Below are positions 35,190 through 43,084 of a stretch of DNA of 63,287 nt, one piece after another (within the stretch, counting starts at the first letter, position 1; the number at the start of each line of letters is the position of its first letter). The notes beneath the pieces were generated by a model. It had not been told where the DNA came from and ran no database searches. It saw only the letters and a program-made list of their open reading frames with translations. A program made the position numbers and the translations under genes. Source of the stretch: Lachnospiraceae bacterium (GTDB taxonomy: Bacteria; Bacillota; Clostridia; Lachnospirales; Lachnospiraceae). The stretch spans positions 1-63,287 of the forward strand of contig JAGACK010000027.1 of assembly GCA_017614155.1 (NCBI GenBank), in the 5' to 3' direction.

Positions 35190-37168
35190 GAAAAAAACAT
35201 TCGGGCGCTTCCTTGAAAGAGGAAGCGCTTTTTGGTATCTATGAATCATCTTCGGGCGGTTTTGGCTTTGTGAAGATCGAGGGTTATGATGATGAAGTAT
35301 ATATCCCAAAGTCAAAAAAAGCCGATGCCATGCATGGTGACGCCGTAAGAGTCAGGATCTCAAAAAGAGCCATGGCTGACAGAAAGGCGGAAGGCGAAGT
35401 CGTTTCCATAGTTGAAAGGAATACATCTGTCGTGGTCGGCACATTCTGCCTTGCAAAGAAAACAGGCAGAAAAGCGCAGGAAGCGTATGGCTATGTCAGA
35501 CCGGACAACCCGCATGTCATGCAGAAGTTCATGGTCTCAAAGGAGAGAAGCAAGGGCGCAAAGGACGGTCAGAAGGTTGTACTTCGGATCACCGACTACG
35601 GAGACAGGAAAAATCACAGGAAGAGCGAGGGCATAATAAGCGAGATCCTGGGATATGCATCGGACCCCGGTGTTGATGTAAGGGTGATCGCAAGGGCCTA
35701 CGGGCTTTCTGATGTTTTTCCGGCCGAGGTCAGAAGAGAGGCAAAAAGATCTGCTGTGCCCGTTTCGGATGAGATGACAAAGGCGCGCCTGGACCTTCGG
35801 GACAGGATTATCTTTACGATAGACGGTGATGACTCCAAAGATTTTGACGACGCGGTAAGCCTTGAGAAAAAGGACGGCCGGTTTCTGCTGGGAGTTCATA
35901 TAGCTGATGTCACGGCCTATGTGAAGGAAAAATCATTTACGGACATAGAGGCGCTTTGCAGGGGAACTTCGGTATATCTGCCCGGACTTGTTGTGCCGAT
36001 GCTCCCGGAGAGCCTGTCAAACGGCATCTGTTCACTGAACCCGGATGAAGACAGGCTTACCTTAAGCTGTTTCATGACCATAGATGACAAAGGAAAGATC
36101 ACGGATTCGGTGATCGCCGAAAGCGTTATCCATTCCACATACAGACTGACATATTCAAAGGTCAATGCGATCATAGAGGACAGGGACAAATCCCTTTGCG
36201 ACGAATATGCGGATATAGCCGGCATACTGCTGGATATGCACCATCTTTCGGAAATACTGAAAAAGAAAAGGCACAGGAGGGGATCGATAGATTTTGATCT
36301 GCCCGAGACAAAGGTTCTGCTTGATGAAAACGGCAGGACGATTGGGATAGAGCCTTACGACAGGAATGCAGCGACCTCTCTGATCGAGGAGTTCATGATA
36401 GCCGCAAACGAAACCGTAGCCGAGACCTTCTGCGCGGAACAGATCCCGTTCATCTACAGGAGTCATGAAGATCCGGATCCCGAAAAGATAGAAAAGCTGA
36501 ACTCCTTTGTAAACGGTTTCGGATATCATCTGAAACTTCCCGGAGGAAAGATTCATCCAAAGGAAATACAGAAACTCCTTGAGAAGATCGGGGACAGTCC
36601 GGAGGAAACCCTGATAGAAAGACTGACGCTCAGGTCGCTTCAGCAGGCGCGATATACAGTTGAACCCCTGGGGCATTTCGGCCTGGCCAGTACTTATTAC
36701 TGCCATTTTACTTCGCCCATCAGGCGGTATCCCGACCTGCAGATCCACAGGATAATAAAGGATCATCTGCACGGCAAGCTCAATGCCCGGCGACTGGCTC
36801 ATTACAGGAAAATCCTGGACAGTGTCGCTTCAGAATCAAACAGGCTTGAAAGAAGAGCAGAGGAGACTGAACGGGAATGCGTGAAACTCAAAAAAACGGA
36901 GTACATGCAGCAGTTTATCGGACAGAGGTTTAAGGGTATCATTTCCTCGGTAACTGACTGGGGCATATATGTGGAACTTGACAATACCGTTGAAGGCATG
37001 ATACCGCTCCGTGATCTGACGGATGATTATTATATCTTTGATGAAGATGAATATCTGGTATACGGAAGGCTTGGCGGCAGGGTATTCCGCCTGGGGCAGA
37101 GTATTGACATTACAGTCGAAAGAGCCGATATACAATCCAGGGAGATAGATTTTCTCCCTGCAGATTAA
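35186..37168 (+). CDS. rnr: Ribonuclease R
   Basis: RNase R is a 3'-5' exonuclease that digests structured RNA and takes part in tmRNA-mediated decay. The 660-residue protein has cold-shock/OB domains (about 15-165), the RNB catalytic domain with DGDDSKDFDDAV (metal-binding aspartates) and TSPIRRYPDL, and a C-terminal S1 domain (about 575-655). It lacks the extended N-terminal helix-turn-helix of the E. coli enzyme, as usual in Firmicutes. tmRNA follows directly; smpB, often between them, is absent. Confidence 0.95.
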   Translation: MRKKHSGASLKEEALFGIYESSSGGFGFVKIEGYDDEVYIPKSKKADAMHGDAVRVRISKRAMADRKAEGEVVSIVERNTSVVVGTFCLAKKTGRKAQEAYGYVRPDNPHVMQKFMVSKERSKGAKDGQKVVLRITDYGDRKNHRKSEGIISEILGYASDPGVDVRVIARAYGLSDVFPAEVRREAKRSAVPVSDEMTKARLDLRDRIIFTIDGDDSKDFDDAVSLEKKDGRFLLGVHIADVTAYVKEKSFTDIEALCRGTSVYLPGLVVPMLPESLSNGICSLNPDEDRLTLSCFMTIDDKGKITDSVIAESVIHSTYRLTYSKVNAIIEDRDKSLCDEYADIAGILLDMHHLSEILKKKRHRRGSIDFDLPETKVLLDENGRTIGIEPYDRNAATSLIEEFMIAANETVAETFCAEQIPFIYRSHEDPDPEKIEKLNSFVNGFGYHLKLPGGKIHPKEIQKLLEKIGDSPEETLIERLTLRSLQQARYTVEPLGHFGLASTYYCHFTSPIRRYPDLQIHRIIKDHLHGKLNARRLAHYRKILDSVASESNRLERRAEETERECVKLKKTEYMQQFIGQRFKGIISSVTDWGIYVELDNTVEGMIPLRDLTDDYYIFDEDEYLVYGRLGGRVFRLGQSIDITVERADIQSREIDFLPAD

Positions 37169-37180
37169 ACCGGCAGTTTA

Positions 37181-37209
37181 TTGCTTTTAACATACCGCAA
37201 GTATATACT
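37181..37209 (+). promoter_or_regulatory. Promoter of ssrA
   Basis: TTGCTT, 17-base spacer, TATACT, with a predicted start about 37216. The 48-base leader contains a hairpin CAAAGCG/CGCTTTG (37232-37249) that would be removed when RNase P makes the mature 5' end. Confidence 0.72.
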
Positions 37210-37263
37210 GATAATAACAGCGTTGCCATCGCAAAGCGAAAACGCTTTGTGGGTTCCGCTTAA

Positions 37264-37605
37264 GGGGTAGTAATGGTTTCGACAGGGACCATGAAGCCGG
37301 AGAAGCTATCCGAACGGGATCGCGTTAAATCCCAAAAGACAAAATAAACGCAGACGATAATTACGCGTTAGCAGCTGCCTAAGCGGCTGCCGTCGGCCCG
37401 GATGTACCTGTCCGACCGGATACCGGCGTCAAACAGACAGGAAACGACATATGCAAAGCTTTGAGTATATGGGCGTAATATGAAGCTACCGAAACCGTAA
37501 GGGCGTGCGCCTCCGTACGGTGGAGGGAATTCCAATCGGCGTACTATGATAGTAGAAGGACGGTGGATCGGTTTTTGGACGCGGGTTCGACTCCCGCCTA
37601 CTCCA
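37264..37605 (+). ncRNA. ssrA: Transfer-messenger RNA (tmRNA)
   Basis: The 342-base RNA has the tRNA-like ends GGGGTAG and CTACTCC, GGTTTCGACAGGG near the 5' end, and a T-arm with GGTTCGACTCC at the 3' end. The discriminator is A and CCA is not encoded. The resume codon is GCA at 37350, and the internal frame to TAA at 37382 encodes ADDNYALAAA, so the tag is (A)ADDNYALAAA. It rescues stalled ribosomes and marks the products for proteolysis. An integrase remnant abuts the 3' end. Confidence 0.97.
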
Positions 37606-37613
37606 CTCGAAAA

Positions 37614-37640
37614 GGCTCGTATTTTACGGGCTTTTTTCTT
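37614..37640 (+). terminator. Intrinsic terminator of ssrA
   Basis: Stem GGCTCGT/ACGGGCT (37614-37620 and 37626-37632) with a 5-base loop, followed by TTTTTTCTTTTTT. Confidence 0.88.
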
Positions 37641-37644
37641 TTTT

Positions 37645-37682
37645 GTGTTGCATTTCGTGTTGCATTTTCGGTCATGTTGCAT
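37645..37682. repeat. Three TGTTGCAT repeats beside the integrase remnant
   Basis: TGTTGCAT occurs at 37646, 37658 and 37675; the first two are part of an 11-base repeat GTGTTGCATTT spaced 12 bp apart. They lie between the ssrA terminator and the integrase stop. They could be arm-type integrase sites, or the remains of a longer reading-frame end for the integrase. Confidence 0.4.
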
Positions 37683-38283
37683 GCCTCTCAATGTTTTTAA
37701 GATGGTTCTCCATCTTGTTGGCATAGTAATCCGACATGCTTGTGATATTGTTCTGGTAAACAGATTTCATGATCGGAGCGTTACCTGCACGGGACCAGCC
37801 GCCCATGTCTGCGAGATAAGTGTCCGGAATTTGAAGGACGGCAGCGGTACTTGCGAAATAGTGACGGAGATCGTGGAAACGGACACCTTTCTGCTTAGCA
37901 GGTAATGTTACCTTGAATGTCAGATCCGGTTGAAAATAGTTTATTGCCGATATTAAAAGACCGTAAGCATTGCGAACCGTTTTAGGTGACAGGCCGGAGC
38001 GAGACAATTCGGAGATAAACTTCTGAATGTCGGATGTTGTCAAAGCATTTACCCTCTTTCTGCCTATTGTCTGGTAATACTTTTTCATTTTGACATATCC
38101 ATTGATAGTGGACGGAGAGAGCACGGCCGTCTTGTCGTTTATGTATTCATTTACATCTATGTAGTAAACGATAATCTTAGAAGCCATCTTATAGAATACG
38201 GGAACCGGTAAAGTGCAGCTGTCTATATAGAGCGCAGACGGACAGTACAGGGCACAAATCACAATAGCCGTAAAATGAGTCAC
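37672..38283 (-). pseudogene. Tyrosine recombinase/integrase remnant with internal deletion
   Basis: The frame joins an integrase SAM-like core-binding domain (SPSTINGYVKMKKYY ... LSPKTVRNAYGLL ... VTLP) directly to the last part of a catalytic domain with HDLRHYFAS (His-x-x-Arg), GGWS, and a C-terminal Tyr in SVYQNN. Roughly 130 residues that should carry the first catalytic Arg and the Lys are missing, and the N-terminal arm-binding domain is not intact. A real start may be the ATG of MASKIIVYY (about 38187). It lies tail-first against ssrA, as active integrases do when an element inserts at the tmRNA 3' end. It is almost certainly inactive. Confidence 0.8.
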
Positions 38284-38308
38284 AGGACAGGTAATTGATA
38301 AAGGGATA

Positions 38309-38440
38309 ATGATAAAACTTACAGATTACGGAAAGATTGATCATTTACTTGACCAAATCAAAATAGAAAAAGTTTACCCGTTAAAATATTTGGAACGCAT
38401 CCGTGGTATACATGTGAGAAGTAGGGTTACACCCATCTGA
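38309..38440 (+). pseudogene. 43-codon fragment, possibly the start of an acetyltransferase-like gene
   Basis: ATG to TGA encodes 43 residues opening MIKLTDYGKIDHLLDQIKIEK. It reads like the first part of a longer protein, perhaps GNAT-like, cut short by deletion. No clear ribosome-binding site is seen. The surrounding 38284-38593 is otherwise non-coding and holds the large palindrome at 38510-38568. The family guess is weak. Confidence 0.25.
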
Positions 38441-38509
38441 CATAATCAAGGTAAATGTAATCGGAAGTTACTCACAGATGCAATATAGGTCCGGATATAA
38501 AGAATCTGG

Positions 38510-38568
38510 ATATCACGCCTATTCCCCAAAATCTACATTCAATTGATTTTGGGGAATAGGCGTGATAT
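38510..38568. repeat. Perfect 24-bp inverted repeat upstream of the AAA ATPase gene
   Basis: The arms 38510-38533 and 38545-38568 are exact reverse complements around an 11-base loop. Each arm contains CCTATTCCCCAAAATC or its complement. The element ends 25 bases before the ATPase ATG, just ahead of its GGAGGAG site. No T-run follows, so it is not a standard terminator. It could be an operator, an RNA hairpin controlling translation or a recognition site for the ATPase protein. Confidence 0.9.
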
Positions 38569-38593
38569 TATGTTTCTGGAGGAGTTGTAAGTC

Positions 38594-39802
38594 ATGAAGC
38601 TCATTTTACGAAAAAAATATCTGGAGGAGTTGTCGGGATTAGTAAATATCCCTGATATCAAGATAATAACCGGCATCAGAAGATCCGGCAAATCAAAGCT
38701 GATGGATGCATTGGTGCAGGTTATAAAGCAAACTGATCCGACCGGAAATGTCATCCATATCAATTATAACCTGACTGAATTTGAAAATCTTCTTGAGTAC
38801 CATTCCCTGGAGAGCTATGTCGAAGCTAAATATACTAAAGAAGTGAACAATTATGTCATGATTGATGAGGTTCAGATGTGTGATCACTTCGAGAAAGCAA
38901 TTAACAGCCTCCATGCCAAAGAAAAATATGATATCTATGTTACCGGTTCAAATGCATTTTTACAAAGCAGTGATCTTGCAACACTGTTTGTAGGAAGAAC
39001 ATATGAGATTCATATTCTTCCTTTTTCGTTTAAGGAATACTTATCATACTTCCCGTCACAGAATATAAATGAAAGTCTGACTAAGTATATTACAGAAGGT
39101 GGAATGGCTGGATCATACCCATACAAAGACATTATTCAAAAGTACAGATATATTAATACCGAAGTGTTAAATGCCTTAGTAGTGAGAGACATTATCGAAA
39201 AGTATAAGATCCGTAATGAACCATTACTTCATATTCTCATCGATTTTCTTATGGATAATATTGGCAATGAAGTATCTGTTCGCTCCATTACGGAATCACT
39301 TTCCGGTAATAAAACAGGAGCGGATCATAAGACCATAGGCAGATACATCGAATATCTTTGCAAGGCATTCGCATTCTATCGGGTCAGAAGATATGATATA
39401 AAGGGCAAGAAATATTTAAGGTCAACTGATAAATACTATTTATCTGATCACAGTTTTAAGTATGCAAGACTTGGTACCAAGAACATGGATTATGGCCATA
39501 TTCTTGAAAATATAGTTGCGATTGAATTAATAAGACGGGGTTATGAAATCTATGTTGGCATCGCCGGTGGTCAGGAGATTGATTTTGTTGCGATGAAGCA
39601 GGGCAACAGAATTTATATCCAGGTTTCTTATGACATAACGGAACAAAAGACATTTGACAGAGAAGTGGGACCTTTACTCAAGATAAGCGATGCTTATCCT
39701 AAAATGATAATCGCCAGAACATATCAGCCCGAGTATCAGCATGAGGGTGTTAGGATCATCGATGCTGCTGAGTGGTTATTGGGAGAAGAAACAATCGTAT
39801 AA
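38594..39802 (+). CDS. AAA-family ATPase with DUF4143 C-terminal domain
   Basis: The 402-residue protein has an AAA_14 ATPase domain with Walker A GIRRSGKS (27-34) and Walker B VMIDEVQM (about 92-99). The C-terminal DUF4143 domain includes GQEIDFVAMKQGNRIYIQVSY, a PD-(D/E)XK-like core. The biochemical role of this widespread family is not established; members are often linked to mobile DNA. GGAGGAG lies before the ATG. Codon use and composition look more A/T-rich than the core genes, consistent with transfer. A hairpin follows the stop. Confidence 0.9.
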   Translation: MKLILRKKYLEELSGLVNIPDIKIITGIRRSGKSKLMDALVQVIKQTDPTGNVIHINYNLTEFENLLEYHSLESYVEAKYTKEVNNYVMIDEVQMCDHFEKAINSLHAKEKYDIYVTGSNAFLQSSDLATLFVGRTYEIHILPFSFKEYLSYFPSQNINESLTKYITEGGMAGSYPYKDIIQKYRYINTEVLNALVVRDIIEKYKIRNEPLLHILIDFLMDNIGNEVSVRSITESLSGNKTGADHKTIGRYIEYLCKAFAFYRVRRYDIKGKKYLRSTDKYYLSDHSFKYARLGTKNMDYGHILENIVAIELIRRGYEIYVGIAGGQEIDFVAMKQGNRIYIQVSYDITEQKTFDREVGPLLKISDAYPKMIIARTYQPEYQHEGVRIIDAAEWLLGEETIV

Positions 39803-39843
39803 AGGTAGGATTATTTCGATAAGTAAGAGACGGTTTTATCTAA

Positions 39844-39901
39844 GGGTTCGTCCGCTTCGCGCTCCTCTCCACTTTCAGCGCGAACGGTCAAATCCCTTTT
39901 T
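39844..39901 (+). terminator. Hairpin after the AAA ATPase gene
   Basis: A perfect 8-bp stem TTCGCGCT/AGCGCGAA (39856-39863 and 39877-39884) is nested within AAGGG...CCCTT and followed by TTTTT. It may end ATPase transcription. The remaining sequence to 40027 has no gene beyond a possible 9-codon reading frame at 39995-40024. Confidence 0.4.
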
Positions 39902-40027
39902 AAACGCAAGAATAGGGGTAAAACATATAAATGCGATAGATTTGTTTACGGGTAAAGAAAAGATTTAATGGCAATATAAAAGAAGAAGGACTTTATGGCG
40001 GAAATATCCTTATGGAGAAGATGAAAT

Positions 40028-40825
40028 ATGGATAAGTACATTGAAGGAAATAAAGCTGCATGGGAAGAGGCTTTTGATAATCGCGATGCTTCCTGGGGAG
40101 CGGATATAACAGAACGCATTAAGAATGAAGATTATCCGTTTTTTTATGAAGAGACAAAAGAGATACTCAAAGAGATTAATACCGAAGGTGCTGTGATCGG
40201 TCAGTTTTGCTGTAATAACGGGCGTGAACTGCTTTCCCTGGTGAAGTCTGGAAGGGCAAAGAAGGGAATTGGCTTCGACATTGCCGAGAATCAGGTTGCA
40301 TTCGCAAATGATAAGGCAAAAGAACTGAACCTGCCCTGCGATTTTGTGGCTGTGAATATCTACGATATAGATGACAGTTATAGAAATCAATTCGATGTTG
40401 TGATCATTACAATAGGTGCGCTCTGTTGGTTTGAAGATTTGGACCGCTTTTTCGCAATAATAGCTAAGTGCATGAAGCAGGGAGGCGTCATAGTGATCAA
40501 TGAGCAGCATCCTTGTACTAATATGCTTGCAACTGAGGGCGAGAATCTTTATGATCCTGAGCACAGGCTGGAGTGTCATTACTCATACTTCGAGCATGAA
40601 TGGACAGGAAATGAGGGGATGTACTATATCACGAAAAAAAACTATCATTCGAAGACTTTTACGGATTATACACATCCGATGTCTGAGATCATATCCGGGT
40701 TGTGTGGAAATGGAATAGTTGTCACTGGATTGAGAGAGTTTGATTACGATATCAGCGGTGGATTTGATTCAGTTGACCATAGCGGATATCCGCTGTCTAT
40801 GATCATATGTGGGACAAAGATATAA
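40028..40825 (+). CDS. Class I SAM-dependent methyltransferase
   Basis: The 265-residue protein has a Rossmann methyltransferase core: motif I at VIGQFCCNNGRELLSL (about 56-71), an acidic motif II in GIGFDIAENQ, and motif IV around FDVVIITIGALCWFEDL. The substrate cannot be read from the sequence; small-molecule methyltransferases look alike here. GGAGAAG precedes the ATG. It lies in the accessory region between the AAA ATPase and a flavoprotein, with no clear operon partner. Confidence 0.85.
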   Translation: MDKYIEGNKAAWEEAFDNRDASWGADITERIKNEDYPFFYEETKEILKEINTEGAVIGQFCCNNGRELLSLVKSGRAKKGIGFDIAENQVAFANDKAKELNLPCDFVAVNIYDIDDSYRNQFDVVIITIGALCWFEDLDRFFAIIAKCMKQGGVIVINEQHPCTNMLATEGENLYDPEHRLECHYSYFEHEWTGNEGMYYITKKNYHSKTFTDYTHPMSEIISGLCGNGIVVTGLREFDYDISGGFDSVDHSGYPLSMIICGTKI

Positions 40826-40874
40826 AGCAGTATAGTTTTTTCTTTTTAAGTATCGTGTCGGGGGGATCGAGAAC

Positions 40875-41444
40875 ATGATAGCATTGATTATTAACTGTAG
40901 CCCTGTTCGTACAGGAGCAACAGCTGAAATAGTAAAAACTGTCGCAGGACAATTATCTGCCAGATATGAAGTCAGGAGTATATGCATAGATGATTATTCA
41001 TTTGGTTTCTGCAGAGGATGCCGTACATGCCACAATACGGCTCAATGTGTCATGAACGACGCAGCAGTCATTCAGAAAATTATGGATGAATACGATAATG
41101 CAGACATCGTGGTATCAGTTTCTCCTTCGTATTGGGCAGACATACCCGGGCAGTTCAAAGCGTTTATTGATCGATGCACTCCATGGTGTAATACTCATGA
41201 ACCGCATGCAACTATCAAGCCGGGCAAGAAGGGATATGCCATAGCTCTTCGAACCGGTCCGAACATGCCGGAATGCGAAAGAATCATCAGTAGCATAGAA
41301 CACTTCTATGGACATCTTGAAATAGAGTGTATGGGACACCTGGGATTGACATCTGTCGAATATAAGGCGGATGTTGAGCCGAGAAAGAATGAAATCATTG
41401 AATTCTGTTCCAACATTTCTATGACGATGAACTTGGAAGGATAA
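40875..41444 (+). CDS. Flavodoxin-like NAD(P)H-dependent FMN oxidoreductase
   Basis: The 189-residue protein opens IALIINCSPVRTGATAEIV, the FMN phosphate-binding loop of the flavodoxin_2/FMN-reductase family. A cysteine-rich segment CRGCRTCHNTAQC (about 46-58) resembles iron-sulfur flavoproteins or a redox-active cysteine set. SPSYWADIPGQFKAFIDR is the usual second flavin loop. Substrate unknown. It stands 49 bases after the methyltransferase gene with a GGGGGGAT site, and a strong terminator follows. Confidence 0.85.
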   Translation: MIALIINCSPVRTGATAEIVKTVAGQLSARYEVRSICIDDYSFGFCRGCRTCHNTAQCVMNDAAVIQKIMDEYDNADIVVSVSPSYWADIPGQFKAFIDRCTPWCNTHEPHATIKPGKKGYAIALRTGPNMPECERIISSIEHFYGHLEIECMGHLGLTSVEYKADVEPRKNEIIEFCSNISMTMNLEG

Positions 41445-41504
41445 TACAGGACTCGGAATTGCTTAATAAAAGAAAATGATCAATTCATTTGAAGTTCATG
41501 CCGG

Positions 41505-41533
41505 ACGGCGGGTCATAATGACCTGCCGTTTTT
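41505..41533 (+). terminator. Intrinsic terminator after the flavoprotein gene
   Basis: An 11-bp stem ACGGCGGGTCA/TGACCTGCCGT (one G-U pair) with loop TAA is followed by a run of T. Confidence 0.85.
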
Positions 41534-41543
41534 GATTAACAAA

Positions 41544-41562
41544 AACCGACCAAAAGTCGAAA
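41544..41562 (+). promoter_or_regulatory. Upstream operator O1 (half-conserved)
   Basis: AACCGAC, five bases, GTCGAAA. The left arm is identical to that of O2 at 41601; the right arm is degenerate. It sits just upstream of the -35 of the tetR promoter. Confidence 0.6.
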
Positions 41563-41568
41563 AAGTTG

Positions 41569-41597
41569 TTGACATGAGACAGAACATGCTGTATCAT
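41569..41597 (+). promoter_or_regulatory. Promoter of the tetR-CPBP-MFS operon
   Basis: TTGACA, 17-base spacer, TATCAT, bracketed by operators O1 and O2. Confidence 0.8.
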
Positions 41598-41600
41598 AAA

Positions 41601-41619
41601 AACCGACCGATAGTCGGTT
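41601..41619 (+). promoter_or_regulatory. Operator O2 of the tetR operon
   Basis: A perfect palindrome AACCGAC-CGATA-GTCGGTT lies from just after the -10 to just before the ribosome-binding site. It is a typical TetR-family site and suggests autorepression. Confidence 0.75.
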
Positions 41620-41633
41620 GTGGAGGGATGAAG

Positions 41634-42248
41634 ATGCGAAAAGGAGAAAAACGGAAGCAGGAACTCTTGAAGATCGCCTATGATATGTTCCTTTCACGCG
41701 GATATGAGAATACGAGCGTGGATGAGATCATAGAGACTGCACAGATCGCCAAGGGCACATACTATTATTATTTTTCCAGCAAGGAGCAGATGCTCGAAGA
41801 AGTCATAGAGATGATGATAGAAAGCGAGACGGAAACGGCAAGGCAGATCCTGAAATCTGATATCCCGGTGCCCCGGAAGATAGTAGGGATAATAACTTCG
41901 ATCAAACCGGCCGAGACCGAGCAGCCTATCAGCGAGGCGCTTATGAGACCGGAGAATGTGCTGATGCATGACAAGGTCAGGAAGAAGCTGATCGAAGTTA
42001 TCGTGCCTCTGTTATCAGAGGCAGTGGAAGAGGGCATAAATGAGGGAATCTTTGCATGCGACAACATACCGGAGCGTGTGAGAATGCTCATGGTCATCAG
42101 CAATGATACTTTTAACGACAGAGTATTTAATGAGCGGGATATAGCTGTATTCATCGATATGACAGAAAAACTCCTTGGCGCAGAAAAAGGAACAATGAGC
42201 TTTATAGATTATTTGATAGACAAAAGCAGAATGGAGGGTAAGAAATGA
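41634..42248 (+). CDS. TetR-family transcriptional repressor
   Basis: The 204-residue regulator has an N-terminal helix-turn-helix (about residues 25-58) with TSVDEIIETAQIAKGTYYYYF and a helical ligand-binding domain. I place the start at 41634 because GGAGGG lies about 7 bases upstream; the ATG at 41628 is too close to that site, and earlier in-frame codons would extend through the operator. It probably represses its own operon by binding O1/O2 and responds to a toxic ligand exported by the MFS pump. It overlaps the next gene by 4 bases. Confidence 0.93.
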   Translation: MRKGEKRKQELLKIAYDMFLSRGYENTSVDEIIETAQIAKGTYYYYFSSKEQMLEEVIEMMIESETETARQILKSDIPVPRKIVGIITSIKPAETEQPISEALMRPENVLMHDKVRKKLIEVIVPLLSEAVEEGINEGIFACDNIPERVRMLMVISNDTFNDRVFNERDIAVFIDMTEKLLGAEKGTMSFIDYLIDKSRMEGKK

Positions 42249-43084
42249 GAGAGAAGACTGAGAATCAATACAGATACAGGCCAATCCTGTTTTTTGTACT
42301 GACGTACATATTTACATGGATATTCTGGATACCTGCCATTTATCTGCCGGAGACGATAAGCCCGGCGCTGATGCTGATCGGACTTCTCGCGCCTGCTGCC
42401 GTGTCCACGGTTTTTGTTATGGTGTCGGGATCGGATGCCCTGAAGCAGGACCTGAAGAACAAGCTTGTCGGATTCTATAAGGTTAAGTGGCTGAATGTAC
42501 TTTGGGCTGTTATAGTATTCGCAATTGTGATAGTCTGCTCGATATTGCTGTCATTGCTCTTCGGACAGTCGATCGACCAGTTTTCATTTACTGAGGATTT
42601 TTCCTTTACCGGCGTCGGCGTTGCGAGCGCATTTTTAACCATAGCCATCGCCTCGATCATCGAGGAGGTCGGCTGGAAAGGATATTGCGAGGATTCGATC
42701 GGAAACTATATGAACTGGTTCTGGGAATCGGTGATCTTCGGTGTGCTCTGGTCTTTCTGGCATTTCCCGCTGATCTTTATTCAGGGGACATATCAGGCAG
42801 GCCTGATGGTCAACCCGCTTTATGTGGTTAACTTCTTTGTGAGCGGGATCCCGATGGGATTTGTCATCACATGGGTGTACCTGGCCAGCGACAGATCTAT
42901 ACTGGCCTGCATGATATTCCATCTGTTCGTCAACTTTATGCAGGAAAAGATCGCGATGACACAGGAGACCAAGATCGTCGAGACGGTAGTCATCACGATT
43001 GTCACAGTGATCATCGTTGTGGTAAAAAAGGAAATGTTCTTTGAAACGCGCCATGTCGGAAGGCTGCTTGAATACAATGAATAA
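42245..43084 (+). CDS. CPBP-family intramembrane metalloprotease
   Basis: The 279-residue membrane protein has about eight hydrophobic helices. It shows the CPBP (Abi/CAAX-type) motifs: the glutamate pair Glu140-Glu141 in IIEEVGWKGY, FGVLWSFWHFP with the first metal His, and a later His in CMIFHLFVNF. In bacteria these proteases are often bacteriocin-immunity or envelope-stress proteins. Being between a TetR repressor and an MFS pump suggests a self-protection or drug-response cassette. The 3' end overlaps the MFS gene by 8 bases. Confidence 0.92.
   Translation: MREKTENQYRYRPILFFVLTYIFTWIFWIPAIYLPETISPALMLIGLLAPAAVSTVFVMVSGSDALKQDLKNKLVGFYKVKWLNVLWAVIVFAIVIVCSILLSLLFGQSIDQFSFTEDFSFTGVGVASAFLTIAIASIIEEVGWKGYCEDSIGNYMNWFWESVIFGVLWSFWHFPLIFIQGTYQAGLMVNPLYVVNFFVSGIPMGFVITWVYLASDRSILACMIFHLFVNFMQEKIAMTQETKIVETVVITIVTVIIVVVKKEMFFETRHVGRLLEYNE

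Noticed and set aside
39844-39873. GGGTTCG...CTCCACT resembling the ssrA 3' end, as a possible right attachment site
   Set aside because: Only short blocks match, spacing differs by 5 bases, and the sequence is better explained as the hairpin after the AAA ATPase gene.
39995-40024. Nine-codon reading frame with a ribosome site just before the methyltransferase
   Set aside because: It could be a coupling leader peptide, but nothing beyond an ATG and a purine-rich stretch supports it.
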